Positions 13,635 to 25,328 of a stretch of DNA of 64,000 nt are shown piece after piece (the stretch's first letter is position 1; each line of letters begins with the position of its first letter). Below the pieces are notes generated by a model. The model saw only the letters and a list, made by a program, of their open reading frames with translations, searched no databases and was not told where the DNA came from. Source of the DNA: Utricularia gibba (taxonomy: Eukaryota; Streptophyta; Magnoliopsida; Lamiales; Lentibulariaceae). The stretch lies in the NCBI GenBank assembly GCA_002189035.1, contig NEEC01000013.1, positions 186,001 to 250,000 of the forward strand, written 5' to 3'. Position numbers and translations under genes: made by a program.

Positions 13635-16600
13635 TGGTTGCTTATGAGTTAATTTTGGAGAACCTTATCAGACCTGTCATATCCTCTGATAGACAAAAAT
13701 TCCACTATCATTGTTAAAAATAACTTCTCGTATCAAATAAATTTTATAAATCCAATTCAAATAGTAGCATTTCCTTGCATAAAATGTATTATAGAATCCC
13801 CTAATTTTAACCCACAATTTCTCAATTACATAACTTCAAATCACTTAAGTCTATCCAGTTTATTTGCTACACTTTCAGCTATAATATTATCCAGTTTCAC
13901 AACTTATTTCACGCATAGGTCTATCGATTTGTGAAATAAGTAGAACTAGTTCTACCCAATAATAACACTTAATATGTTTTTCCAAACTTATTGATCTACT
14001 TTCAAATTGAGTTTTTATGTTGTGTTACTTGTTGCTCTACCCCTTAGGTCTAGTTGAAATATAGTGAAACAAATAGTAATTGTGTAAAAATTATGATTAA
14101 AATCAAAGATTCAACATACACAACCTTGTATACCCTAAGACATTTCCTGAATCTAACCAAGCATAATGAAAAGCAGAATTATTACTTCAAATTGAAAAGA
14201 GAAGCATTTTCATAGTCACAAATTCAAAAGTAGAATAATAAACATAAAACGAACACAAGGCATAAAGAAATTAAAGTTCAGTTTTAAATTCTCCTTCAAC
14301 TACTACTTTTGACTCAAAACAACAACATAGAAGTAGGTTTGGTATTGGAGAGCTCCAGGTAGAAATCTCCTTTACAATCACCTTCCTCCTCCCTCTTCTT
14401 TTTCTCATCTCGTTCTTCTTGAAAAAAAAACTATCCTTCCACAATTATGAAAAACTCTTGGATGCATTCTACAACTTTGAACAAGTTCAAAAGACATGCA
14501 AAGTATAGGATGAAATTCAGACAGCCTTTCAAGAAAAATTCCGTATGCAGATTGAATAGAAAGGAGCATACTTAGTGTCTGTACTACAAGCAAAAGAACC
14601 ATCTTTACTCAAATTGCTTCAACCATCTGGATAAGACCTGTAACTCCTACAACGAGATGGGTTAAATTGAAAGGATGTGCAAAAAAAGATATGAAAAAAA
14701 ATTGTATGGAAGGGAGATAACAAGAAAGAATAAAAATTTCTAACCTTAAGTTTTCTATGCTATTTTTCTAATGCTAAGGAAGTTATTGACATTTGCACAT
14801 TGCGCAAAGAAACCATACTCTCAACAATAAATGATCTTACAAACAACGAAATGTGACCTATAGATAATGGATGCATTAATCACTTAACCCATGAATTCAG
14901 TGCCTTTATAAGCTATAAGACATTAGTTGGAAAATCAATAAAAGTAACTGATGAAAGGCCGATAAGAGTGCATGGAATAGAAACCATATAGCTAGAAACA
15001 CGCAACTATACAATAAATATACAAAATGTGTACTATATACCAAAAGCCTCCCACAATCTTACCTCAAAAGGATTAGATGTCCTTTCCAATTAAGTTTTTG
15101 TCAGCATTTATTCACCATCCAAAAAACTTCTCCTTAAATTTAAAGGAGAGGGTAGAATTTTCTTGTTGGCTTTCAATCAAATGCAAATCTAATCAAAATA
15201 TGCCTTGCAGCTAAACATAAAGCTTTCCTATGGCATAAAAGATTTGGGCATGTCAACTTTTCATCACCCAACTTTGAAAGTCCAATATAGCAAAAGAGAT
15301 ACCGAAATTAATATAAGATCCTAAGGTATGTGAAATATATAAGATTTGTAACCTTTTGACAAAAGTATTTCGACTAGCTCTCATAAATTAGAACTAATTC
15401 ACAACGATATATGTAGTCCAATGAATATGATGACTTTTGCAGGTAACAAATATTTCTTAATTTTTGTATATGATTACATTAAATATTGTTCGGTGTTCAT
15501 CATTCGTAACATATCTAAAATAACGAATTGTTTCAAAGTTTTCAAAGCAATAGTTGTAAATCAAAGGAGACAAAAGATTTGCCAGACATTGATATTGAAT
15601 ACACACCCTATTTACTTATGGAAATATGTGAATAGGAAGGCATAATCCACTCATTTACAGCTCCCTATGTAGCCAAAAAATGGGGTAAGTAAAACAAGAA
15701 GCTGGACTATAGTAGAAATGGTCAGATGCTTGCTTGATGAAAAAAAAATTACCATTGATTTACTTGGGTGAAAATGTAAACATTGTTGTCTACATATTAA
15801 ATATATTACCTACTATTTGAGATGTGGCATGATGGGGTACCAGGTAAGAAACATATTTTCATTTTTGGATGTGTATGTTACATTCATGTCCTAAAAGAAA
15901 ATAAAAAAAAATTAGCCAAAAAAGCTCAAGTAGGTATTCATTTGAAATATAGCGATATAACTAAGGGATATAGAGTATTTGATTTATCAAATATGAAAAT
16001 AAGAATTAATAGATATGTAGCATTTGATGAGTTCAAAACATGGAATTCGAACTCAAGTCACGATGCAAAATCAAAGAACTAATATATTAAACATGTCCCC
16101 AAACCTTCTCACAACTAGAGAGATCAAAATTGAAATGGATCATTTGAAGCTAGAAAATATTGATGTACTAAGACTAAACCCAAACTCAAACCCAAATCTA
16201 AATGGAAAACCTGAATCAAATCATACTATTGAGAGCAGTGAAAAAATTGGAGTTAAAATGAACTATCAATAAGGCAAAAGTCAAACCCTTTTCAAGATGA
16301 GCAAAATGATGAGAGCAACTTATTGATAGAAACAATAGGGGTAATAGCTAAAATAGATAACTAGGTTGAAGAGCCCATTCAACAACTTGAAGTTGTGTAT
16401 CAAAGCCAACAAAATTTAGAATCAAGCAAAGCATACTAGAGAGAAGGTATAGCAACAAAGATTTTCCTATACAAGGAGAATATAAATTGTCAGACATTTA
16501 TTAGCAGTGTTTGATAGTCAAGGAACCAAAAACCTTATATCAAACATTACAACACTCTGATAGGATAGAAACAATGGAAAGAGAATTAGCCATGATAAAC

Positions 16601-18010
16601 AAGAATAACACATAGAAGTTAGTAGATAAGCTAGTCAACAAAAAAGTGATTAGAGTTGAGTTTTCTGAAGTAAATTAAACTTAGATGGAACTATTAACAA
16701 ATCGAAGGCAAGACTTGTGGCTAAAAGATATTTTCAAAGGGAAGAATCAACTATTATGAAATATTTGCACCTGGAGATTAGACATAATAAAGATGTTGAT
16801 TGTGTTTAGTTGTTTGCAAATATTAGAAGATTTACAATCTTGATGTCAAATTTGCATTTTTGAATGGAGAACTAAATAAGGAAATCCATATTTTACAACC
16901 ATCTAATTTTCTGAAAGAAGGAAATGGTATAGCAAAATCGGTACTCACTTTCAAGAACAAGGATTTAGAAGAAGCATGAATGACAGAACATTATATATGC
17001 TAGAAACATTCAATTCAAAAAGGATAATAATCTCACTGCATGTGGATGATATATTGATAATTTAAGATGATGATGAATCAATCAAGAAACATAAGGAAAG
17101 ATTTATGAATACATTTGAAATGTTGGATCATAGAGAAATGAGATATTTGTTGGGTATAGAAATTACACAAACCAAAGACTACATGTTTATGTCACAAACA
17201 AAGTACTCTATGTACTTATCTGATTGGACTGCAAGCCAACACTTGTAGAGCAGTTACAGGAAGAATGATTGCTGATCCTACCTTACCGTTACTAGACTAG
17301 ATATATTCTTTTCATAAAGTTTATTATCCAAATTCATGACCAAGTCACATCAGAATCACCTTGAGAGTGGTTTGAAATTTTAAAATATATTAGAAGCATG
17401 ATAAATTATGGTTTGCTCTTATGTAAAAATAGTGATTTTGATATCAGGTGTTATATCAATAGTTACTTTGTAAGAGAGACAACAAAGTTTTCAAATCAAC
17501 GAGTGGATATCTATTTATGATTGGTGACACAACCATATTATGGTGTAGCAAAAAGCAAGAAGTTATCGTACAATCCTCAGCATAAGTTGAATAGATGACA
17601 ACTGCAACAAAAAATCATGCAATTTGGATGAAAAAAATCCTATCATATTTAAAAGTTAAATTGATCAATCTTACATCACTCATAGTTGGCAATAAATCAA
17701 CGATCAATATGACTAATAACCCTATTCAATTTGGGAGGAGTAAGCATATACAAATTAGATTCCACATGATATGATATTCTGTCAAGAATTATCAGATAAG
17801 GCTTGAACACATACCTTCAAAATACCAAATCATTGATATTTTGACCAAGTTGATCTACCCAAAGCAATCCTACCATCTTCTAGTCCTAATGAGTGTAAGA
17901 GATAATGCCAATCTCTAAGAAGACTTGAGGTCAAAATTACCCCATCAAGGGGTGTATTGGTTGCTGATAAGTCAATTTTGGAGAACATTATCAAATCCAC
18001 CATGACCTCA
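13635..18010 (+). mobile_element. Degenerate Ty1/copia retrotransposon with possible LTR starts at both ends
   Basis: A segment starting TTGGTTGCTTATGAGTTAAT near 13,635 and a similar one starting TTGGTTGCTGATAAGTCAAT near 17,955 share GGAGAAC-TTATCA. They flank a copia coding relic in the right order, so they may be the starts of the 5' and 3' LTRs. The rest of the LTR pair is too diverged to align by eye, and no target duplication was found. Confidence 0.55.
14840..17960 (+). pseudogene. Copia gag-pol pseudogene (protease, integrase, RT, RNase H order)
   Basis: The minus-free plus strand carries a full copia order broken by many stops and frameshifts. A protease-like segment near 14,860-15,080 has INHLTHEFSAFISYKTL and GIETI, like the usual D-S-G-A-T-x-H-M pattern but with D-N-G-C. 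A pre-integrase zinc segment WHKRFGHVNF is near 15,230. An open frame at 15,822-16,082 contains FIFGCVCYIHV, the YSDITKGYRVFDL motif and VAFDE, typical of the integrase C-terminus. Reverse transcriptase pieces include LNLDGTINKSKARLVAKRYF (16,677-16,735) and HVDDILI-like codons near 17,040. The RNase H tail near 17,770-17,900 has IRLEHIPSKYQIIDILTK. Confidence 0.75.
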
Positions 18011-18558
18011 AAGGTGTTGCTCAAGTAGTCCATGTGTAATGAAAAAGAATGAAGTAGTCATGGAAAAATCTGAATGGAAAATGTAAATAATATGAACTAA
18101 AAAGACTGAGGCTCTACAATGGAAGAAAGATTATATATGCATTTACAACTAAGTCCAAACAATTAAATAATGATAATAATGGTATTTAATAAGAATACCA
18201 TCTTATTAAATAATGATAACCTGCAAACTCAACATATATATGTACTTGTACCTAGTAAAGGCAACCTTTCTATAAATAAAAAAATGAAAATGAATGATTA
18301 GTGTGTATGAAAAATTAATTTAATTTAATTTAAAAAAATCCCTGAAGCAATCCTATTTAATGAGCTACAAACTTTTTTACCCAACTCACTCTTCTTGCAA
18401 TCCACCCCTCAAGGATACATAAGTATATTGCCAATTGGGTTTTTAAAATGGAATCTTGATACTTCATTTTTTGAAGTTACAATTACAGTCAATGTTGCAG
18501 TTAGTGCTGTTATTATTAAAAATTCAATTTTTATATTTACTTGGTCGAAACTAGGGAT
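18011..18558. other. Spacer between copia relic and kinase pseudogene
   Basis: AT-rich, with an imperfect TTAAATAATGATAA repeat near 18,164-18,220. An open frame at 18,395-18,634 has no recognisable domain. Confidence 0.4.
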
Positions 18559-19040
18559 ATCTCAATCAGGGAAGATTATAAGAAAATCTTTTGTGACCCA
18601 ATATATCTCACAAGTCGCACTATCACAGGAGTGATGGTTTACCGAGCTCCTGAGGTGATTGAAACCCGGAAGGTTACCTTAAAATCCGATGTATACAGCT
18701 TGGGATTGGGAGTATTGATACTCGAACTCGTGACTGGTAAAGCACCCAATCAGACACGCCTAGGCGAGGAAGGGATCGATTAGCCTTGAGGCTAGATGGA
18801 TAGAGAGTGTCGTGAGGGAAGAATGGACTGCTCAAGTATTTGATGTGGAGCCGATGGGACACCATAATGTTGAAGAAGAGATGGTGCAGCTCCTCCATAT
18901 CTGCATGGCCTGTGTTGCCATGAGGAAATATTGTACCTGATCAAAGGCCAGACATGCCCCAGGATGATCAATGAAATAAACCGAGGAGATGTACTTGATT
19001 ACGCCAGTCTTCACACGATGCAGCGAAAGGTTGATCCGGC
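18559..19040 (+). pseudogene. Receptor-like kinase C-lobe fragment (inactive LRR receptor kinase type)
   Basis: The fragment reads [20 protein letters not shown] then [13 protein letters not shown], the activation-loop end and subdomains VIII-IX of plant LRR receptor-like kinases. After a stop and shift near 18,780 it continues [18 protein letters not shown] and [16 protein letters not shown], then a broken RPDM segment. The family normally has a full LRR ectodomain, membrane helix and N-lobe, none of which is present upstream. This is therefore a truncated, frameshifted copy. It lies tail-to-tail with the rhomboid gene, about 360 bp from its stop codon. Confidence 0.8.
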
Positions 19041-19397
19041 AGCCAGACGCCTCCTGCTAAGGCTTCTTTCTCCTCCATGATCATCAGTCCACTCGTCCAC
19101 CAGCCTCCCTCCAAATGCATAAAATGGGTGTCCAGAACTTCACGCTAAAATATGACATTCTTTGTGTATCGTGTCATTCTTTGGTTTATTTTAATGTAGC
19201 ATTAGCAAGAGCTTACAATGTCGTCATCTGTTCAGAAGTTTGTTTGATCATAAACTGCGCTCAATGCTCCTGGGGTCATTCCTTAGGAATACGAGGGATC
19301 TACACTACACAAAACCCAGCATGCCGTCCCATGCTGTGCTTGAAGAACAATAGAACGCAGGAGCCACTTCACGTTTGTTCTGATAATAAGTTTTGAC

Positions 19398-21644
19398 TCA
19401 GAACCTTCGAAAATGGCCCCTCCGACTGTAGGCCCAAGCCAAGGCCGCAACCGTGGCTCCCCCAAGTGAGCCGACCCGGAAACCTGGCTATCCCCCTGCA
19501 ACAGAGGAGCTGATCAGAAGAGTGCGCCACGCAGTCTGTAAAACCTGGTAGGGCTGACTAGTTCCACCGCCAGAGTTTTTTAAACATGCGTTTAGGGAAT
19601 GATGGTGCATTGCAAGAAGAACAAGCACACGTCTTCAAAATAGCATTGATAAGAGAAGCAGGATACCTGAATGATTCGCAAAATATCTTTCCCGACGATG
19701 AAGATCCCCTGAGCACAGACGGAAGAATGACGAGTTGAAATAAAGAACCTTTTGAGCTGAAACTTGAATTGAAACAGTAGGTCGAGGTTGGACTTACAAG
19801 CAAAATGGCTGGAACTGGGATGAAGAAGTCAAAATAGAGCGTCTTTGTTGGAAATAGGAAAATGTCAAGCAGCATTATTGCGTTCACTGCTCCGCTTGCT
19901 CCCTGTAATCAAAAAATGTAAAGGATCATCCCGTCATACAGTGGTCAAACCTGCATTAAATGAAAGTAAACCGAAGGAGACAACCAAACAGAGAATTTCG
20001 GGGAGTGTAACCTGTGCATGCATATAGCATATGGGTTGCTCATGATAACCTTCGTGGCTAAATGAGTTTAACCAAAACGAAAAGAATGTAAATGGCAGAT
20101 CCTACTCGATGCACGCCTTTGGATAGTAACTCCGTATAAAGAATGTAAACCAAAATAAGGCCCCAAGGCAGAGATGAAATTTATGGAAGGATAATGAGGA
20201 TTTATCCATCTAGATGTTTTATACACGTGAGTATGAAGACTGAAAAAAACTGGCATTTTAACCAACGGAGACGATCATGAAATGCATGTGTGCGAGTAGA
20301 AGTGAAAAAATCAAAACAACATGAAGTGATTTTCTTACCAAGCCTGGAACTCTTGAATGGTCCACACCAAATGTTTGATTTCTCTGACCATATAGGAGAG
20401 ACAATCAACAGAAAGGAAGAAATGGAAATTCTGTTCAGCAAATAAAAGCAGAGTAACGTCTAAGCAGCATTTTCCCAGCTACAAGCCAGGGAAATGTATC
20501 TGCCATATCCGGAGACAAAATAAAAAAAGAAGGACGGATATGACATTTATGTGCAATTCGTCCTGACAAGAAAGGCATATCTGTTGCCAACCAATCACTG
20601 TAGAACATGATGTTATTTTTTGTTTCAGCAAAAGAGTAACTTACCTGAAATGATGGAGCTATAAAGGCATGATGCAGCAAATAAAATATAGAACCAGCAA
20701 GTGCCCCAGATAGGTACAACCTCAACAAATACCTAGGCCCAAATGAATTTCCAATCTGCTCAAATGAAAAATCAGATAATGAAGGGAAATGCAAACCCGT
20801 GTAATGAAATAAATTTCGCTGTATATGAAATAGCATATTCTTCTCAAAAGATAATCTTACACTCAATCCAAAAAAGTAGAGTCCAAGCATGTTGTATATA
20901 AGATGCCACATATCCATATGACTAAATGCAGATGTCAACAAAGTGTGTATCCGGCCACTTGTAAAATTGTTGACAGAAATCTGAGTCAAATCCAAACAAG
21001 ATATGCCAACATTAGAAAACATTATCCCGTGGTTTTCTGCATTACAACTTGATCTTTATAATGACTCACCGTGAAATTAGACATCATAAAACGTGGACTA
21101 GCAGCATTCCATAAAATAAACACAGCTGCATTCGCTGCTATCAATCCTATTACAACTCCCTCAGTTGTGAACCTTCCGACAAATGACCTGAAATATTTTG
21201 GATAAACAAATGTTGACAGGCTTTCGATGATCTACTCGAGATTAAAAAATAATCAGGAAAACAATGTATACGCTTTAAAATTTAAGAAAATAGAGTCGAA
21301 GTCCATTGAACATCCATAAATACTATATGAGAACGAACACAGAATAAGCGCATAATGTACCTGCCACCGTACAGATTGTTAAACGAGTGAAATCGTCTTC
21401 TTGCGTGAGCCCATAATGAAACACTGGTAGAAGATTTTCTTCCTCCATTTACAATGGCGTTTGAGAAAAACCTAGTCCACAACAAGGTTTGATTCTGGAA
21501 GATCACACCGCGAATCCTCCCTGAAACATCATTTGAACTGCCGAAACTGCGGGGAACGGCGAAATAACGAGAGGAAAACTGCTGAAGGAATGGGTCGGAT
21601 TTTGAAATTCTAGTGATCCACCTGAGCATCGCCTGCCTTTGCAT
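19398..21644 (-). CDS. RBL12: Rhomboid-like intramembrane serine protease, RBL12 type, eight exons, frameshift in last exon
   Basis: Predicted exons (minus strand): 21,361-21,644; 21,070-21,187; 20,861-20,980; 20,645-20,755; 20,339-20,383; 19,798-19,902; 19,667-19,708; 19,398-19,495. All introns are GT-AG and phases fit. The product, about 307 residues, has an Arg/Ser-rich N-terminus suited to mitochondrial import. It then has the helix GVVIGLIAANAAVFILWNA, the HMDMWHLIYNMLGLYFFG segment, and the nucleophile motif GASGAVNAIM with Ser codon at 19,894-19,896. The catalytic His is in SGSAHLG, codon 19,466-19,468. The sequence resembles Arabidopsis RBL12, a mitochondrial member. In the last exon a run of five C at 19,459-19,463 is one base short for the expected LGGATVAALAWA continuation. 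As given, the frame shifts just after the His motif and runs on to about 19,283. This may be a real mutation or an assembly error. Confidence 0.88.
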
Positions 21645-23229
21645 CTTCAGAATTTGTGTTCAGGAAATTGCTCGCAGAATGAAACACGCTCACAGCGCCT
21701 GTAGTTGCAGCACTCCCAACCTAACACAGCCCAGGCCCAGCCCCTCTAAGCTTCCTCGGTTGGGATGAACCAGTACCCGCCACCGTACTGATTGTACTGA
21801 TATTTTTTTAGAAAAATTCTTAAATAATTATCGAAAGTTTCAATGAGTTCTGCGTGTTTAAAAATAGACCCCACTCTCAAATATTCAATTTTTAATCAGT
21901 AGATATTATAGTCGAAAAGTTCTTGCTACAGATTTTTAAAATTTTTGAGTTGTCTGTATTCATATTGAAAATTAAAAATACAACAATGCTGAATTGCAAA
22001 TCAAGAATGCTACTCACGTAAGAAAAAAACAAATTTATTAGGAAGAAGTTACAAATTGCGTGTCAACAAAGGAGAGGCATGTTCCAATAGGATTTTCTAG
22101 ATCCTGAGTTGGTGCAGAGGCATGCACGTTTTTGGGGACATAGATTATTGAATATTGCATTGTCTAAATATGTGGTACTAGATAACTTTGCTTCGGTGTT
22201 TGGAATGGATTTCTTCCTATCATGTCGCCAAATTTTCTTTTAACCTAATGATGAGTCTGGCCATTAATCCACAATGTAGGTAGAAGCCATCTCCAGACAC
22301 CTCGGACATTGGTAATATCAGTTTTAAGTATCTCATGCTATTATTTCCCAAGAGTTATTCATAATTCATTGTGACTTTTAAACGGTGAAAAACAAGTCAA
22401 CTATGGGAGAATTGGATAATTGTCTTTCTATTACATCTTGCTTTACTTGCTCACAGTGGTGATCCTTGGGAAGTGGAATTAGATGGGATCAAAGTCGACC
22501 ATAGTGAAAATCAAACTAGGAATAAATATGGAGCATTGCAACATTTGGAGTAGTACATGGAACAAGATTTCTAATGCTTGTAAAAGCAGTATTTGAAAGT
22601 CTTGGATCATCTGGGTGAATTCCACCCATACTAATGGTGATGAAGGGGGTCCCCATGAACTAGCTAAAATCAGAGTGACACATGAACATTAATCTCTCTA
22701 ATTTAGATTCTAGTCTTAGTTATGAGGAAGAAGATGACATGCTTCGACTCCACCAGTGCTTCCATCATAGGAACGATTTCCATCTTAAGGTTGATCACTA
22801 AGCATTGGGGTTTTCTTGAGTGAATTGCTGACTTTAAAAAATTCTTTCTTGAAAAGTCAAAATGGTAACTTGTTAGTTGAAAGGAGGAGCATTTGCTTGG
22901 TGGGAGAGACTATTGAGCTTGCTGATTCTTTCATTCCTTTGTTAGATTCGAGCATAAAGAATAAACATTGAGTACCCATAAACAAAGAGTTGTTTGACAA
23001 TCGTCAAAGTAGGTTGTCCACATTTACCCATACATTGGCTATTTAAATCCCCACCTTACACATGAATGGCAAATGCATAAAAGTCATTCTAATTTAACAA
23101 ATAGACAATATTAGAGTTTGTGTTCACTTTGCTTCCATCCAACTAACCCTCAACATTGCCTCTGTGAGTTGTTAGTGGAGGGACTTGATCTCTTGAGTTC
23201 TTCAAAGTCTTCCATCTTTATCAAACCAA
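21645..23229. other. Intergenic region upstream of the rhomboid gene
   Basis: The first 150 bp hold the likely rhomboid promoter and 5' leader, but no TATA box stands out. From about 22.0 kb the sequence looks like transposon-derived DNA without coding motifs. The right part may be the LTR of the split copia element, because its coding end follows on the minus strand, but ends were not found. Confidence 0.4.
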
Positions 23230-23504
23230 TCTTGCTTCACAATCATTCAAGCACCAGTCTTCCTACAGGCTTAGTGAAGATATGCACACTGCTTGGATGT
23301 ATCTACATGTTGCAACTAGATCCATTTAGTTTTCACAGCATCTCTCAAGGCATGTTACTTCACATTCATATGTTTGACCTTGCTGAATTGCACTAGATTC
23401 TTGGAGATAGATATAGCTGCTTTGTTATCAATTTATATCCTGATGGGCTAAGCTTGTGTAATTCCAATCTCATCAAGTAACTATCTCAATCAAAGACAAT
23501 GATT
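23230..23504 (-). pseudogene. Copia RNase H C-terminal fragment, left half of an element split by the Tat insertion
   Basis: On the minus strand this reads LLDEIGI, then PIRI-IDNKAAISISKNLVQ and KVKHMNVK, then VHIFTKP. This is the copia RNase H/terminal order (D-N-K-x-A, K-H-I-x-V-K, D-I-F-T-K). The preceding part of the same domain (QSTVEVEYIA) is found 10.7 kb to the right at 34,188-34,390, also on the minus strand. The two halves abut the two ends of the Tat element, so the gypsy element inserted into this copia copy. Confidence 0.75.
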
Positions 23505-24040
23505 TGAGACTAATAAGGGAAAAATCGGCCAAGGGTAATCGGTTCCTAAAAGGCTGCCAAAAGAGATCCCGAGGGGATAACGCCAAACGACAGATCGACG
23601 TCTGTCAGAAATCTGACAGGTATGGCCATATGACACAGCCTGAAAAGCGGCCGAATTACGGCATAACAGGCGGCCGATATCTGAAAAGCGAGATCGTATA
23701 GCAAGAGCAGAAAGCAATCGATGTTTGCAGACACCAGAATTTGGTCAGAGTGAGCTCTTCTATAAATAGACGGAATTATGACAAGAAAGGGGTTGGACTC
23801 AAAAAAGATTTCTTCAAGTTGTATTCTCCTTTTCGCGACCTCCATCTAGTGAAACTCTTTTCCGGCGAGCTCCGGCAGCTCCGTGGTTTTTCTGCTCTCC
23901 GGCGGTTTCCACGTAAAAAATCCCTGCTCACTCTTATTTTAATCGTACCAATCGTGAAGAAGGTGACTAAGTGTGGCATTCCCGACTGCGCCTATCACCT
24001 AAAATCGACCTCTCACCGGATACCGATTTCACCCTTAACA
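23505..24040 (+). repeat. 5' LTR of the Tat element
   Basis: The first 200 bp match the 3' LTR at 33,979-34,187 almost base for base, including CGGTTCCTAAAAGGCTGCCA and GGCGGCCGATATCTGAAAA. A CTATAAATA box at 23,759-23,767 is the likely promoter. The LTR probably starts at the TG at 23,505 and ends with CA at 24,040, directly before the primer-site-like sequence. Length 536 bp. Confidence 0.85.
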
Positions 24041-24042
24041 TA

Positions 24043-24063
24043 TTTGACACCCATCGTGGGGCT
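24043..24063 (+). promoter_or_regulatory. Probable tRNA primer-binding site of the Tat element
   Basis: The sequence TTTGACACCCATCGTGGGGC follows the LTR end by two bases. It resembles the TTTGGCGCC-TC-TGTGGG type of plant gypsy primer sites, with two changes in the first nine bases. The matching tRNA is not assigned. Confidence 0.5.
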
Positions 24064-24118
24064 ATGTTCCACAGTCCTATTTGAGAAACCCACAAGAGCC
24101 ACTCGCTAATCACGAGTC

Positions 24119-25263
24119 ATGGCGGAAAATATCACAGCCACCGACCCGGCTCATGACGGAAGTGCTGACGCTCGAGATCCTGGCCTTATGATCACTAGCA
24201 GGGAGCAACTGAAGGCCCTGCTAACGGAAATCCTTACCGACCTCCGAGCACCTTCAGGTCTCAACTCCAACGCCCAGGAGAGAACACCCGAAACCACACC
24301 ACGAACGGGGAAGCAACCTCTTATTTCGGAGTACCCCCCAGATACGGAGACTGAATCCGAAACCGAGGAGGAAATGCTGCGGAGAAAGAGGTGCAACCAA
24401 GTCATGTATGAGCCAGGAACTGACAGGGAGAACATGACTAGCAAAATCTTGGAAGAAAGAGAAGAAGAGTTGAAAAGAGAGTTAGACCAGATCCGCGAAA
24501 GGAAAAGGTTTATCGACAAGCGGACGTTGGCAGGAAGAAGAGAGGATAGAGGCTTCAGGGACGTTTTTGATTAGAACGTATCCACTGGAAGAGGAGATGT
24601 TTTGGCCGATATTGCGTTGGCCTTGAAGAGTGGAGTTGAGGGAGCAGCTAGAACCACAACGCTGCGTTTTGACCCTTTCTCGGACAATTTAGTCGGAGAA
24701 GAGCCAGAGAGAGGATTCAGGGTACCTCATGGATTACCCACGTATGACGGAAAAGGGGACCCCATATCGCATGTAACCGACTTCGATATGAGGATGTCCA
24801 TAGTTCGACATTCAGAGGCCTTGAAGTGTAAGCTGTTTGCTTGCTCGCTCCAGAAAGGAGCGAAGACTTGGTTTAAACAGTTGGAACCATGCAGCGTGGC
24901 ATCTTATCGGGAATTAATACTGCTCTTCACTACCGATATGCTGTTAACATTGAAGCTCCACCTTCTAAGGCATCACTATACTCTATTCGGTATGACCACC
25001 GAAAAGAGAGCTTGCGAGGATTCATCGATCGATTCAACTGCTTGGCGCAGGATGTCCAATTGGATTTAAAAGAAAGGGTGGAAATAATGAAGCGGACATT
25101 AGGAACGTCGAAATTGGGACAGAGTCTATCGAAGTCCCCACCAAAGAATCTCGGAGAATTGCTAGGAAAAATCATGAAGTACATCCGAGTGGACGATGAC
25201 CTCAGGGCCGAGATGAAAAGCCGTGTGGAGATTCGTCCAGTTCCACAGCAGGACCCAACTTAA
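24119..25263 (+). pseudogene. Tat gag pseudogene
   Basis: The frame starts ATG at 24,119, 79 bp after the LTR. An acidic/coiled-coil-like N-terminal part (EEREEELKRELDQIRERKRF) runs to an in-frame TAG at 24,572. The gag domain follows with LPTYDGKGDPISHVTDFDMR and LQKGAKTWFKQLEP, the usual Y-D-G-x-x-D-P-x-x-H and A-x-x-W-F/Y-x-x-L-x-P landmarks. A frameshift near 24,940 moves the rest into another frame (ESLRGFIDRFNCLAQDV). A further shift follows near 25,264. Gag would form the virus-like particle that packages the element RNA. Confidence 0.85.
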
Positions 25264-25289
25264 CCGGGGGCCCAAGCCGAATAAGCGCC

Positions 25290-25328
25290 GTGAAGTATAT
25301 CAGGTCGAACCAACCTGATATACTTCAC
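25290..25328. other. Perfect 16-bp inverted repeat within the gag/pol boundary
   Basis: GTGAAGTATATCAGGT at 25,290-25,305 is exactly complementary to ACCTGATATACTTCAC at 25,313-25,328, with a 7-base loop CGAACCA. It sits at the start of the frame that continues into the zinc-finger-like and protease regions. Confidence 0.9.

Noticed and set aside
19283-19501. Separate small ORF on the minus strand
   Set aside because: Its first part is the last exon of the rhomboid gene; the rest is the product of the frameshift.
23118-23396. Plus-strand 92-residue open frame
   Set aside because: It is antisense to the copia RNase H relic and has no motif of its own.
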